From the NCBI GenBank assembly GCA_903878085.1, contig CAIRGJ010000054.1, forward strand, positions 24,146 to 88,145: a DNA stretch of 64,000 nucleotides. Reading direction: 5' to 3'. Position numbers and translations under genes: made by a program. Numbering within the stretch: position 1 is the first letter of the stretch; each line of letters starts with the position of its first letter. The notes under the pieces are model-generated. The model was not told the DNA's origin. It made no database searches and saw only the letters and a list, made by a program, of their open reading frames with translations. Shown here one piece after another: positions 36,791-45,212 of the stretch. Source of the DNA: an uncultured Hyphomicrobiales bacterium. GTDB taxonomy: Bacteria > Pseudomonadota > Alphaproteobacteria > Rhizobiales > Xanthobacteraceae.

Positions 36791-37510
36791 ATGTGGCGCC
36801 GCCGCATGTTGGCGATGGCGGCCTTGGCGCTGCTCGCAGGCTGCACCGCCAACCGCGACTTCGGCGAAGTGCGTCCGATGCTGGTGCGCGATGATATCCA
36901 CGACTGGCTAGGCCCCGCCGCCGCCGCTCCCAACCCATCATCGAGTTTCGAACTAACTGACGATGAGCGCCAGCTCCGCGATCTGGCATTCCCACTGATC
37001 GAGCCGCCTTACGAACGGCAGCAACCTTATGCCGTGGCGCTTGAATATGGCATGGCCGGCACCGCCGGCATGACGCGGACCAGTTATGCCGACTACCTGT
37101 TGAGCTCGCGCTATCGTTCGCCGGCGGCGCGCTACGCGCAGCTCACCGAAGACATTCGTAACGACGTGACGCGGCTGCCGGGGTTCTTCGAAATGGCCTC
37201 GCGCGTGACCGACATCGATCAGAAACGCAGGAAAAGCCTGTCTTATGTGCGCGACCTGTCTCCGGGCGAACGCGAACAGGCGCTTCGCCGCATGCGCGAG
37301 AACGCATCCTTGATCGCGCTGGTGCGCGCGAGGTTGGGCCAGCGCGTCTCGGCCTATCGCTTCGCGCTCGAGCGGCTGGTGGTCATGACGCCGTCGCCGC
37401 AAGCAGTCGAGGTCGAACAATCGCTTAATCAATTGCAGGCGTCGATTGCGCGCTATCGCACACCGATGCTGCCCTGGGCGCGTGAACAGAGCCTGGCGAA
37501 CGCACGCTAG
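36791..37510 (+). CDS. Putative lipoprotein of unknown function
   Basis: A 239-residue protein with a lipoprotein signal (MWRRRMLAMAALALLAGC, lipobox Cys18), followed by a helical mature domain: SFELTDDERQLRDLAFPLIEPPYERQQ, DIRNDVTRLPGFFEMASRVTDIDQKRRKSLSYVRDLSPGEREQALRRMRENASLIALVRARLGQRVSAYRFALERLVVMTPSPQAVEVEQSLNQLQASIARY. Charged heptad-like stretches suggest a coiled-coil or helical bundle. No family assigned. Probably co-transcribed with the preceding small gene. Confidence 0.72.
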   Translation: MWRRRMLAMAALALLAGCTANRDFGEVRPMLVRDDIHDWLGPAAAAPNPSSSFELTDDERQLRDLAFPLIEPPYERQQPYAVALEYGMAGTAGMTRTSYADYLLSSRYRSPAARYAQLTEDIRNDVTRLPGFFEMASRVTDIDQKRRKSLSYVRDLSPGEREQALRRMRENASLIALVRARLGQRVSAYRFALERLVVMTPSPQAVEVEQSLNQLQASIARYRTPMLPWAREQSLANAR

Positions 37511-37645
37511 GGCGCGTCGTCACAAATCAGCCGCCCGCAACCGTCCATTATGCAGTACTTTGCGGCCCCATGCCGGACGACGCGCCAAGAGCGCCATGAG
37601 CAAATAGCCGACAAATGGCAGATACCGTCATAGCCGTACGCGCGT

Positions 37646-38626
37646 TCAATCCGACTTGAGGCCGGCTTCGCGGACCACCTTGCCCCATTTGTCGGTTTCG
37701 GTCGCAATAAACTTGCCGAAGTCTGCTGCCGTGCCGGGGGTCGGTTGACCGCCAAGCTCGACGAGCCGCGTTTTTAATTTGGCATCGCCAAGCACCGTAT
37801 TGATTTCTCGATTGAGCTTGTCGACGATGTCGGCCGGCGTCTTGCTCGGTGCGCAAACGCCCTGCCAACCGCCCGCTTCGAAGCCGGGAATGAATTCGGC
37901 GATCGTCGGGACGCCCGGCAGCAGTTCGTGCCGTGCCGGCGTGGCAAGTGCGATCGGCCGGAGCTGTCCGGCATTGATGTATGACAGCGACGAAACGACA
38001 ATGTCGAACATGACCTGAACGCGGCCGGCCATCAGATCGGGGATGGCCTGCGCCGCGCCGCGATAGTGTACCGGTACCATGTCGATCCCGGTCATCATCT
38101 TGAAATACTCGCCACACAGGTGCTGGAGGCTGCCGGCGCCTATGGTTGCCATATTGATCTTGCCCGGATTAGCCTTGGCGTAGGCGATGAATTCGGGGAC
38201 GGTCTTGACCGGGAGATCGCGATTGACCTCCATCACCACCGGTGTGCGGACGACGCCTGCGACCGGCGCAAGATCCGTCTGCGCGTTGAAACTAAGCTTG
38301 CCCGCGTAGAGCGTCGTGTTGATGGCAATCGCGGTCGACGCATAGAGCAGCGTGTAACCATCCGCCGGCGCCCGCACGACGAACTCGCTGGCGATATTGC
38401 CGCCGGCGCCCGCGCGATTATCGACGATGAAAGGTTGGCCGAGCCGTTCCGACAGCCACTGGCCGACAAGACGCGCATTGATGTCGGATGCCGAGCCGGC
38501 TGCGAAGCCGGCGACGAGATGCACCGGCCGTGACGGGTAAGTATCGGCAAATGCCATGCGCGTCGCCGTAGGAAGTACAGCGGCGCCGGCGGCTAGTTGA
38601 AGAAATCGGCGGCGAGGGATGTTCAT
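37646..38626 (-). CDS. Bug-type binding protein (third of three), Tat-exported
   Basis: A TctC/Bug receptor of 326 residues. The N-terminus MNIPRRRFLQLAAGAAVLPTATRMAFA has an RRRFLQ twin-arginine motif, unlike the other two Bug proteins here, which use Sec-type signals. The mature part shows YPSRPVHLVAGFAAGSASDINARLVGQWLSERLGQPFIVDNRAGAGGNIASEFVVRAPADGYTLLYAS and LMAGRVQVMFDIVVSSLSYINAGQLRPIALATPARHELLPGVPTIAEFIPGFEAGGWQG. An SDR gene ends 47 bp upstream on the same strand, so the pair may handle one substrate. Confidence 0.92.
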   Translation of the reverse strand: MNIPRRRFLQLAAGAAVLPTATRMAFADTYPSRPVHLVAGFAAGSASDINARLVGQWLSERLGQPFIVDNRAGAGGNIASEFVVRAPADGYTLLYASTAIAINTTLYAGKLSFNAQTDLAPVAGVVRTPVVMEVNRDLPVKTVPEFIAYAKANPGKINMATIGAGSLQHLCGEYFKMMTGIDMVPVHYRGAAQAIPDLMAGRVQVMFDIVVSSLSYINAGQLRPIALATPARHELLPGVPTIAEFIPGFEAGGWQGVCAPSKTPADIVDKLNREINTVLGDAKLKTRLVELGGQPTPGTAADFGKFIATETDKWGKVVREAGLKSD

Positions 38627-38673
38627 GGCGTTTCCTTTTCGCATCTTTACTTCTGGTGAAAGGTCATTGGCCC

Positions 38674-39462
38674 TCAGAGCGACATCGAGCCGCCGCCATC
38701 GACATACCAGGCGGTGCCGACGACGTAGCTTGCGCGCTCCGAAGCCATAAAGGCGACGACCGCGGCAGCCTCTTCCGGGCGGCCCATCCGCCCCACCGGG
38801 ACCTTCGAAACACGCTGCTTGCGGACTTCTTCCTCGGTCTGACCAGTCATTGTCGCCCATTCCTTCATCGTCTCGTCTTGCCGTTCGGTATTGATGATGT
38901 AGGGCACGACAGCATTGATTAGGATATTGTCCTTGGCCAACTCGGCTGCGAGCGACTTGGTCAGATTGAGCATCGCGGCATTGTTGAGCGCGGCAGGCAC
39001 GACGGTGAAGTGCGGCTGCCGACCGGCGAGGCCGGATAGATTGATGATGCGGCCCCATTTTCGCTTGCGCATGTGCGGCACGACGTGACGGATGCAGCGG
39101 GCGGCCGCATTGAATTTTTGATTCAGCAGATTCGACAGATGGGAATCGTCCATCTTGAAAAAGTCTTCCGGGATCACCGTCGCGGCGGCGTTCACCAGGA
39201 TGTCGATGCGGCCGAGCGTCTTGATGACTTGCGCCGTCATCGCGCCAATGGCGGCATCGTCGTTGACGTCGGTCGGTATTCCAATGACGCGGCCAGGATA
39301 TATCTTCTCGAACTCACGCACGGTGGCAGTGTTGTTCTCCGGACTTTGACTGACGAGAACGGCGATGGCGCCTTCGGCCAGCAGTTCCTTGGCGCACGCT
39401 TTGCCGATACCGCGGCTGCCGCCGGTGACAATGGCAACTCTGTCTTTAAGACCAAGATCCAA
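38674..39462 (-). CDS. Short-chain dehydrogenase/reductase
   Basis: Classical SDR of 262 residues. NAD(P) motif TGGSRGIGK, NAA in ILVNAAATV, and the C-terminal GRMGRPEEAAAVVAFMASERASYVVGTAWYVDGGGS are standard. The usual catalytic YxxxK is not found: the segment after NLSGLAGRQPHFTVVPAALNNAAMLNLTK has Val/Pro where Tyr is expected and Asn where Lys is expected, so activity is doubtful or altered. I start at a TTG at 39462 because GAGGAG lies 6 bp before it; an upstream ATG at 39516 lacks such a site. It precedes the third Bug gene. Confidence 0.85.
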   Translation of the reverse strand: MDLGLKDRVAIVTGGSRGIGKACAKELLAEGAIAVLVSQSPENNTATVREFEKIYPGRVIGIPTDVNDDAAIGAMTAQVIKTLGRIDILVNAAATVIPEDFFKMDDSHLSNLLNQKFNAAARCIRHVVPHMRKRKWGRIINLSGLAGRQPHFTVVPAALNNAAMLNLTKSLAAELAKDNILINAVVPYIINTERQDETMKEWATMTGQTEEEVRKQRVSKVPVGRMGRPEEAAAVVAFMASERASYVVGTAWYVDGGGSMSL

Positions 39463-39594
39463 GTTATTCTCCTCAGAAGAAAGTCGAGAGTCGCGCATCG
39501 CGACTCGGTATGTCAAACCTACAGACGACTATCTGGCATTCGTCAAACGCGCATCAAACCGAATATGGTTGCGCGCTTATGACTCCACGCGCGA

Positions 39595-40173
39595 TCAGCG
39601 CGCCGGCTTGCTATCCGAAGCCTTGGCGTCGTCCTGCCGCACGCATCGTGCCGCGGCGATGGTGTTCTGTGCCATCGCGATCAAGCCAGGTTCCGGCGCC
39701 AGCGCCCGGATCGCGATCAATCCGGTCAGCGTCGGCGATTCCACGATCAGCCGGTCGGCGGCGGTGATTTCCTCGTCCTCGGGCAATTGGCCGTGCTGAT
39801 CGGCGGTCATCAGTTCCAGTTCGATGACGCGGCGGCCGGCGGCGCGGTCGTTGATCGCGTAATATGCCACGCCAAAGCGCGTATAAAACGACACCGACGT
39901 ATAAGCGAGGCTGACCGGCACGGTGAGTTTCAGCGAGCCTTGCGAAAGATCGTAGCGGCAGACCGCGCTGGCGAAGGCCGGATCCATAAACGGAAGCGGC
40001 GCGGTGTCCGGTGTCGACTCGGGCAGCGCGGTGACGGTATTGACCGGCGCGAGCTTGGACAAACGCGAATAAGCGTCCTGGGTCGCCGTGCGTGGCATGA
40101 TGATGACGGTCGCGAGATGCACGATCCCGCCGAGCAGCGCGCCGCCGAGCAACAAGAGCAGCCACCGGATCAT
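39595..40173 (-). CDS. DUF1254-type membrane-anchored protein
   Basis: A 192-residue protein with an N-terminal transmembrane segment (MIRWLLLLLGGALLGGIVHLATVIIM), then a domain resembling DUF1254: DAYSRLSKLAPVNTVTALPESTPDTAPLPFMDPAFASAVCRYDLSQGSLKLTVPVSLAYTSVSFYTRFGVAYYAINDRAAG. It overlaps by 4 bp with the DUF1214 gene upstream; such pairs, often fused in other bacteria, are common in Rhizobiales. Biochemical role unknown; the domain faces the periplasm if the anchor is N-in. Confidence 0.82.
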   Translation of the reverse strand: MIRWLLLLLGGALLGGIVHLATVIIMPRTATQDAYSRLSKLAPVNTVTALPESTPDTAPLPFMDPAFASAVCRYDLSQGSLKLTVPVSLAYTSVSFYTRFGVAYYAINDRAAGRRVIELELMTADQHGQLPEDEEITAADRLIVESPTLTGLIAIRALAPEPGLIAMAQNTIAAARCVRQDDAKASDSKPAR

Positions 40174-40748
40174 GGACAGCTCCTTGTCTCTACCGCCGGC
40201 ATTGGAACTTCGCGGCCTGCCTTGGTCGAAACGCCAACTGCGGTGTCGTAGAAGCGCAGCACCAGCGCATAGCGTTCGACGCCGCCGGTCGGTAGCCAGT
40301 TGCCAGGATTGGCGCGCGGCCCGATGGCGATCTCGAAACTGCCGTCGGCGTGGCGGACGATTTCCTGGCTGGTGAAGCCGTAGCGGGTGACCGAGTTCGC
40401 GGCGAGTTGGCCATCGACGTTATACAGCGTCAGCGTCCAGAAGCGCGCGGCGGGTGTGACGCCGGACACCGCGACGTTGCAGCGGCCGTCGAGGATCTTG
40501 CCGGTGTCGTCGGTTTGGGTGGTGAACGACACGCCGTCGCCGAGCGCGACCGGCAGTTGTCCGGTCCGCGCAATCGTCGCCCGGGCATAGGGGTCGGCGT
40601 CTAACGTGCCGGTTTTCGGCCAAGCGGTCCAGGTGCCGATGGTGAGCGAGCCGAAGGCTGCGCCGCGGGTGAGGGCAAAATACGTCGCGCCGAGGCCGAC
40701 CAGGGCGGCGACAGCAAGGGCAAACAGCGATCCGAGAAGCAGCCGCAC
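40170..40748 (-). CDS. DUF1214-type membrane-anchored protein
   Basis: A 192-residue protein, one N-terminal helix (residues 3-26), then a DUF1214-like domain: NVAVSGVTPAARFWTLTLYNVDGQLAANSVTRYGFTSQEIVRHADGSFEIAIGPRANPGNWLPTGGVERYALVLRFYDTAVG. The RFWTLTLY and GNWLPTGG segments are family features. It is translationally coupled to the DUF1254 gene. DUF1214/DUF1254 proteins are sometimes said to act in envelope or lipid processes, but no activity is established. Confidence 0.84.
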   Translation of the reverse strand: MRLLLGSLFALAVAALVGLGATYFALTRGAAFGSLTIGTWTAWPKTGTLDADPYARATIARTGQLPVALGDGVSFTTQTDDTGKILDGRCNVAVSGVTPAARFWTLTLYNVDGQLAANSVTRYGFTSQEIVRHADGSFEIAIGPRANPGNWLPTGGVERYALVLRFYDTAVGVSTKAGREVPMPAVETRSCP

Positions 40749-40820
40749 GATCGATCCGCTGGTGGTGGGGAAGTTTGATTCGCGAGTGGGAGACTACGCT
40801 GGCTGCGGCGCAGCGGCTAA

Positions 40821-43067
40821 TCAGTTCCGGCTGCCGAGCGGCCGATCCTCTAATGTGGCGGCGATGGCGCGGCCGGTTTCCTGGACCGAAACCTGCTTCT
40901 TCTTCTCGGTCGAAACCGTCGGAATTGATGGCCCCAAGGCGCGCTGCGCGTCATCCATCATGCGTTCGACGCGAACCAGAATATCGGCCCCGCGCCGGGA
41001 CAGCACGGCCGGACGTGGCGGTGGCGGCTCGCCGGATTTCGACTTCGCGTCGGCCACCGCCGGCTGCTGCTTGACCGATGGCACCGCGACGCCCGGGAGC
41101 TGCTTTATCTCGGCGCCTTGATGGGCATATTCCATGATTGTGTGCCAGGTCATTGCCGGCAGCGCGCCGCCGGTCATGCGGTTGGTCGAACTGTAGTCGT
41201 CATTGCCGAACCAGATGCCGCACACGAAGTTGCCAGTGTAGCCCATGAACCAGGCATCGCGATACGCGTTGGTGGTGCCGGTCTTGCCCGCGGCGGCGAT
41301 GCCGTCGAGGCGGGCGCGGCGTGCGGTGCCGTTTTCGACGACGCTGTTCATCATCTTGATCATGTCGGCGGCGACACTGGCCGGAATGACCTGCCGCGGT
41401 TTCGGGCCGTCGCGGTCGAAACGCCAGACCAGGTCGCCGCCGCCGGTCCGCACCTCAAGGATGGCATGCGGCGTCACGGCCTTGCCGAGATTGGGGAAGG
41501 TGGCATAGGCGCCGGTATGCTCGAGCACGTTCACTTCGTCTGCGCCAATTGGCAGCGATGGCGTGTCTGGCAGCGGCGTATAGATGCCAAATTTGCGCGC
41601 GGTTTCGACGATGCGGTTGCGGCCAAGTTTCGGATTGCCGTCGCCGATGGCGACCGACAACCGCACCGCGACGGTATTGACCGAGTGCGTCAGCGCCGAG
41701 ATCAGCGTCATCGATCCGCCGTAGCCGCCGCCGTAGTTGTGCGGGCACCAGTTGCCGAGACAGATCGGCGCATCGACCACGATCGACGTCGGCTTGAAGC
41801 CATGCATCAGCGCGGTGGTGTAAACATAGGGTTTGAACGATGAGCCGGGCTGGCGCATCGCGTCGGTGGCGCGATTGAACTGGCTGGCGCCATAATCGCG
41901 GCCGCCCACCATGGCGCGCACCGAGCCGTCCACCTCCATCAGCACCGAAGCCGCCTGGGTGGCGTGATATTCTTGGCCGTATTGGCGCAGCGAATTCTCC
42001 ACCGCGGCGTCGGCGACCTTTTGCATATTGGTGTCGAGCGCGGTCCGCACCACGAAGACGCGTTCGGTCATCGACTTCGGCAACGTATCGACGAGCTTCT
42101 TCATTTCGTCGAAGGCCCAATCGAGATAGTAATTCGGTGAGCGTTCGTCGCGGCGATCGACGGGGGTGGCGGGACGGCGGCGGGCGCCGAACACCTGACC
42201 CTCCGTCATGAATCCGGCTTCCACCAGATTATCCAAGACGACGTTGGCGCGGGCGCGCGCGGCCGGCAGATTGACGTGCGGCGCGAACTTGGTCGGCGCC
42301 TTGAACAGGCCGGCGAGCATCGCGCCCTCGGCGAGACTGACGTCACGCGCCGACTTGTTGAAATAATACTGCGCCGCCGCGTCGACGCCGAAGGCGCCGC
42401 CGCCCATATAGGCGCGGTCGAGATACAGCTTCAAAATCTCGTTCTTGGTCAGGCGCGCTTCCAGCCACATCGCCAGGAAGGCTTCCTTGATCTTGCGGTC
42501 GAGCGTGCGCTCGTTCGACAGAAACAAATTCTTGGCCAGCTGTTGCGACAGCGACGAGCCGCCCTGCACGACGCCGCCGGCGCGCGCATTGGTGACGAGC
42601 GCGCGCGCGGTGCCGGCGATATCGATGCCGAAATGCTCGTAGAAGCGCCGGTCCTCGGTGGCGAGCACGGCCTTGATCAGACTGTCCGGGAACTGGTCGA
42701 GCGGCACCGAGTCGTTGTGCTTGATGCCGCGCGAGCCGACTTCATTGCCGTAGCGGTCCAAAAACGTCACCGCCAGGTCCGACTTCTTCAGCCAGTCGTC
42801 GTCCGAGGTCATCTGAAACGCCGGCACCGCGAGCGCCAGCATCAGCAGCATGCCGATGGTGCCCAAGCTCGCCGCTTCCGAGGTCAGTTCGGTGAGCCAG
42901 CGCCGCCAGCCGGCGACGTGGAAGCGGTCCATGAAGGTGGAAAACCGCTCATAGCCCTCGCGCACGCCCGAGAGCGAGCGGAACAGGCTGAAGTCGACCC
43001 AGGCGTCGAGCCCGAGCAGCCGCTTCTTGAGATTGGGCTTCCAGTTCTCGGGAAATAGATCGCGCAA
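40821..43067 (-). CDS. Class A penicillin-binding protein (1A type)
   Basis: Bifunctional peptidoglycan glycosyltransferase/transpeptidase, 748 residues. Transmembrane helix near residues 72-90. Transglycosylase motifs: EDRRFYEHFGIDIAG, GGSSLSQQLAKNLFLS, KIKEAFLAMWLEARLTKNEILKLYLDRAYMGGGAFGV. Transpeptidase: SxxK in PGSSFKPYVY, SVN in LTHSVNTVAVRL, KTG in AGKTGTTNAYRDAWFMGYT. A 65-residue cytoplasmic N-terminus (MRDLFPENWKPNLKKRLLGLDAW) precedes the helix. It stands alone between the DUF1214 gene and the YcgN gene. Confidence 0.94.
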   Translation of the reverse strand: MRDLFPENWKPNLKKRLLGLDAWVDFSLFRSLSGVREGYERFSTFMDRFHVAGWRRWLTELTSEAASLGTIGMLLMLALAVPAFQMTSDDDWLKKSDLAVTFLDRYGNEVGSRGIKHNDSVPLDQFPDSLIKAVLATEDRRFYEHFGIDIAGTARALVTNARAGGVVQGGSSLSQQLAKNLFLSNERTLDRKIKEAFLAMWLEARLTKNEILKLYLDRAYMGGGAFGVDAAAQYYFNKSARDVSLAEGAMLAGLFKAPTKFAPHVNLPAARARANVVLDNLVEAGFMTEGQVFGARRRPATPVDRRDERSPNYYLDWAFDEMKKLVDTLPKSMTERVFVVRTALDTNMQKVADAAVENSLRQYGQEYHATQAASVLMEVDGSVRAMVGGRDYGASQFNRATDAMRQPGSSFKPYVYTTALMHGFKPTSIVVDAPICLGNWCPHNYGGGYGGSMTLISALTHSVNTVAVRLSVAIGDGNPKLGRNRIVETARKFGIYTPLPDTPSLPIGADEVNVLEHTGAYATFPNLGKAVTPHAILEVRTGGGDLVWRFDRDGPKPRQVIPASVAADMIKMMNSVVENGTARRARLDGIAAAGKTGTTNAYRDAWFMGYTGNFVCGIWFGNDDYSSTNRMTGGALPAMTWHTIMEYAHQGAEIKQLPGVAVPSVKQQPAVADAKSKSGEPPPPRPAVLSRRGADILVRVERMMDDAQRALGPSIPTVSTEKKKQVSVQETGRAIAATLEDRPLGSRN

Positions 43068-43323
43068 GGCTTTGAGTCGCTCTTTTCAGGGGGCAGGCCA
43101 GGCTGTCGCCCGGCGAAGCCGCAATTTAGCCGATCGCGGCGCCAACGGCCAATGCCTTACAGGGGTTAATGCACGCCAAGGTGAATGCAAATTGGGGGTG
43201 AATTAGGGCTGAATCGGTGCCCCCCCGGCCCGCAACAGGCGGCGGAACATGTCCCCAGTCCGGCCTAAGTCCGACCATGACGGAACCGGGGCGAGCGGCT
43301 ACAAGGCCGGCGAAGGATTCCCG

Positions 43324-43854
43324 ATGTCCGATGACAAGACCGCCCCGGCGCCGTTCTGGCGCACCAAGACCATGGCCGAGATGACCCAGGCCGAGTGGGA
43401 GAGCCTGTGCGACGGCTGCGGCCGCTGCTGCCTGAACAAGCTGATCGACGAGGACACCAACGAGACGGTGTTCACCGACGTCGGCTGTAGGCTGTTGGAC
43501 GGCCAGACCTGCCGCTGCACCGACTACCCGCGCCGCCAGTCGAAGGTGAAGGATTGCGTGCGGCTGACGCCGCGCAACGTCAAACGGCTGACCTGGCTGC
43601 CGCCGACTTGCGGCTATCGCCTGATCGCCGACGGCCGCGACCTGTATTGGTGGCACCCGCTGGTGTCCGGCGACCCGGAGACGGTGCACGCCGCCCGCAT
43701 CTCGGTGCGCGGCCGCGTCTCGGCCAACGAGAAATACGTGCCGGACGAGAAGCTCGAGGATTACATTGTGAGCTGGCCGGGGCAGTGGCCGAGGGGGGCG
43801 AAGGCGAAGGTGGCGCCGTTAGATGAAAAAGAGGCCGCGAAGAAGAAGGCGTGA
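43324..43854 (+). CDS. YcgN-family cysteine cluster protein
   Basis: A 176-residue protein of the YcgN/UPF0260 family. Cysteines group as [13 protein letters not shown], then [27 protein letters not shown], fitting a metal or iron-sulfur site. [43 protein letters not shown] is the conserved C-terminal part. No activity is proven in the family. The ATG at 43324 is chosen over an upstream start because family similarity begins there (GAAGGA 7 bp upstream). Confidence 0.9.
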   Translation: MSDDKTAPAPFWRTKTMAEMTQAEWESLCDGCGRCCLNKLIDEDTNETVFTDVGCRLLDGQTCRCTDYPRRQSKVKDCVRLTPRNVKRLTWLPPTCGYRLIADGRDLYWWHPLVSGDPETVHAARISVRGRVSANEKYVPDEKLEDYIVSWPGQWPRGAKAKVAPLDEKEAAKKKA

Positions 43855-43892
43855 TGCTTAGGGCCGGTGCGCGTTAAGCTCTCCTGGTCCAC

Positions 43893-43908
43893 ATCCCAAT
43901 ATTGGGAT
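43893..43908. promoter_or_regulatory. Perfect 16-bp palindrome, likely operator of the HTH gene
   Basis: ATCCCAATATTGGGAT, a perfect palindrome 11 bp before the ATG at 43920. Its position and symmetry fit an autorepressor site for the HTH protein encoded next, as in HigA/HTH_37 antitoxins. Inference from position only. Confidence 0.7.
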
Positions 43909-43919
43909 AAAGTCGCAGC

Positions 43920-44270
43920 ATGAAGCGCTATATCGCGAAGAAGCCCGCCCCGGACGACATCATCCGCGGCAGCGGCAATGTGTTTACGGATTTAGGGCTG
44001 CCGGATGCGGAGGAGCGGCAGACCAAGCTACAGCTGGCCTATGCCCTCAACACCATCATCGACGCGCGGCGGATGACGCAAGCAGCGGCGGCCGCACAGC
44101 TCCGCCTCAACCAGCCCAAGATATCGGCGCTACGCCATTACAAGATTGAAGGGTTTTCGGTTGAGCGGCTGATGACCTTACTGACCGCGCTCGACCGCGA
44201 CATCGAGATCGTCATTCGCAAGAAGCCCAAGTCGCGGGCGGCGGCACGGATTAGTGTGGTGGCGGGTTGA
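43920..44270 (+). CDS. HTH_37/XRE antitoxin-like regulator without a toxin partner
   Basis: A 116-residue DNA-binding protein. Residues about 35-95 (KLQLAYALNTIIDARRMTQAAAAAQLRLNQPKISALRHYKIEGFSVERLMTLLTALDRDIEIVIRKKP) form the XRE-type helix-turn-helix of HigA-like antitoxins, in which the gene normally follows a RelE/HigB-type toxin. Here the 65 bp upstream is non-coding and the next gene upstream is YcgN, so no toxin is present. It probably binds the palindrome at 43893. It may also regulate the downstream tcmP operon, 77 bp away. Confidence 0.85.
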   Translation: MKRYIAKKPAPDDIIRGSGNVFTDLGLPDAEERQTKLQLAYALNTIIDARRMTQAAAAAQLRLNQPKISALRHYKIEGFSVERLMTLLTALDRDIEIVIRKKPKSRAAARISVVAG

Positions 44271-44294
44271 AGAACAAACAGGAAGACACGAGTC

Positions 44295-44334
44295 TTGATT
44301 TCAACTCTGCCGTGTTATAGAACAAATAAAGAAC
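44295..44334 (+). promoter_or_regulatory. tcmP promoter with LexA (SOS) box
   Basis: A -35-like TTGATT at 44295-44300, 17 bp, and a -10-like TAGAAC at 44318-44323. GAAC-AAATAAA-GAAC at 44320-44334 is a perfect match to the alphaproteobacterial LexA box GAAC-N7-GAAC (reverse complement GTTC-N7-GTTC). It overlaps the -10 hexamer, so LexA would block initiation. The start codon is 13 bp further on. Confidence 0.75.
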
Positions 44335-44347
44335 ACGGGGTGCCCAA

Positions 44348-45208
44348 ATGGCGCATGCGTTCGGCGGGGTATGGACAGAGCGGAAGCTTTCGGTCGTTCG
44401 CCGCTATTTGGAAATGTATGCGCAAGCGTTGAAGAATCAGGCTTTTCAGCGTGTGTATATCGATGCATTTGCCGGGACTGGCGACCGAACTGATAAACGG
44501 CGCGAAACCCTGCCGCTCCTCGATCTTCCGGATTTTGATGCTGTGGCGAAAGGCTCAGCGCGTATCGCGCTCGAAGTTGACCCGCCATTTCATCGTTATG
44601 TTCTCATCGAGCGAGCAACGCGACGGGCCAGCGACCTTTCTGGACTCAAATCGGAATTCCCGAGCCGCAACATCGAAATTGTCAACGACGACGCAAATGA
44701 TGCGATCGCTGCATTGTGTAAGCAAATCAACTGGCGCAGCACGCGCGGTGTCGTCTTTCTCGATCCTTACGGGCTGCAGGTGACATGGGGCACGCTAGTG
44801 GGCATTGCGGGTACCAGGGCGCTTGATGTCTGGGTCTTATTTCCGTCCGGCATGGGCTTGAATCGTCTGTTAACGAAATCAGGCGACATTCCGCAGGAAT
44901 GGCAGGAAACTTTGGATCGAAGCCTTGGTACAAAGGAGTGGCGTTCCGCATTTTATCGGACTGAAGAGGCCCCCGATCTTTTTGAAGGGTCACGCAGCAA
45001 GACCGTGAAGGACGCCAACCCGATGAAGCTAGAAAAATTCTATCTCGACCGGTTGCGCACGATCTTTCCGACTGTGATGAATGCGTCCGTTCGCCTGACC
45101 AATAGCAAGGACCAGACTATGTATCTTCTGTGCTTCGCTTGCGCCAATCCATCGCCAAAGGCGAAAGCGCTAACGACCAAACTCGCTGGCTGGGCGACAA
45201 AGGCTTAG
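44348..45208 (+). CDS. tcmP: Three-Cys-motif partner protein TcmP, methyltransferase-like
   Basis: A 286-residue soluble protein of the TcmP family, known only by its association with three-Cys-motif (Gp37/Gp68, DUF5131) proteins. The sequence contains class I SAM-methyltransferase motifs: VYIDAFAGTG at 37-45 (motif I), VLIERA with Glu88 (motif II, ribose-binding position), NDDAND at 113-118 (motif III) and FLDPYG at 137-142 (motif IV, DPY/G-like). The C-terminal part (MKLEKFYLDRLRTIFPTVMNASVRLTNSKDQTMYLLCFACANP) is family-specific. Methylation of nucleic acid is an inference. Its base composition is visibly lower in GC than that of neighbours, which suggests transfer. Four bp separate it from the DUF5131 gene. 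Confidence 0.88.
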   Translation: MAHAFGGVWTERKLSVVRRYLEMYAQALKNQAFQRVYIDAFAGTGDRTDKRRETLPLLDLPDFDAVAKGSARIALEVDPPFHRYVLIERATRRASDLSGLKSEFPSRNIEIVNDDANDAIAALCKQINWRSTRGVVFLDPYGLQVTWGTLVGIAGTRALDVWVLFPSGMGLNRLLTKSGDIPQEWQETLDRSLGTKEWRSAFYRTEEAPDLFEGSRSKTVKDANPMKLEKFYLDRLRTIFPTVMNASVRLTNSKDQTMYLLCFACANPSPKAKALTTKLAGWATKA

Positions 45209-45212
45209 TCTG

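Noticed and set aside
43324..44270. YcgN gene as the toxin partner of the HTH antitoxin
   Set aside because: YcgN is a conserved cysteine-cluster family unrelated to RelE/HigB toxins and is separated by 65 bp including an operator.
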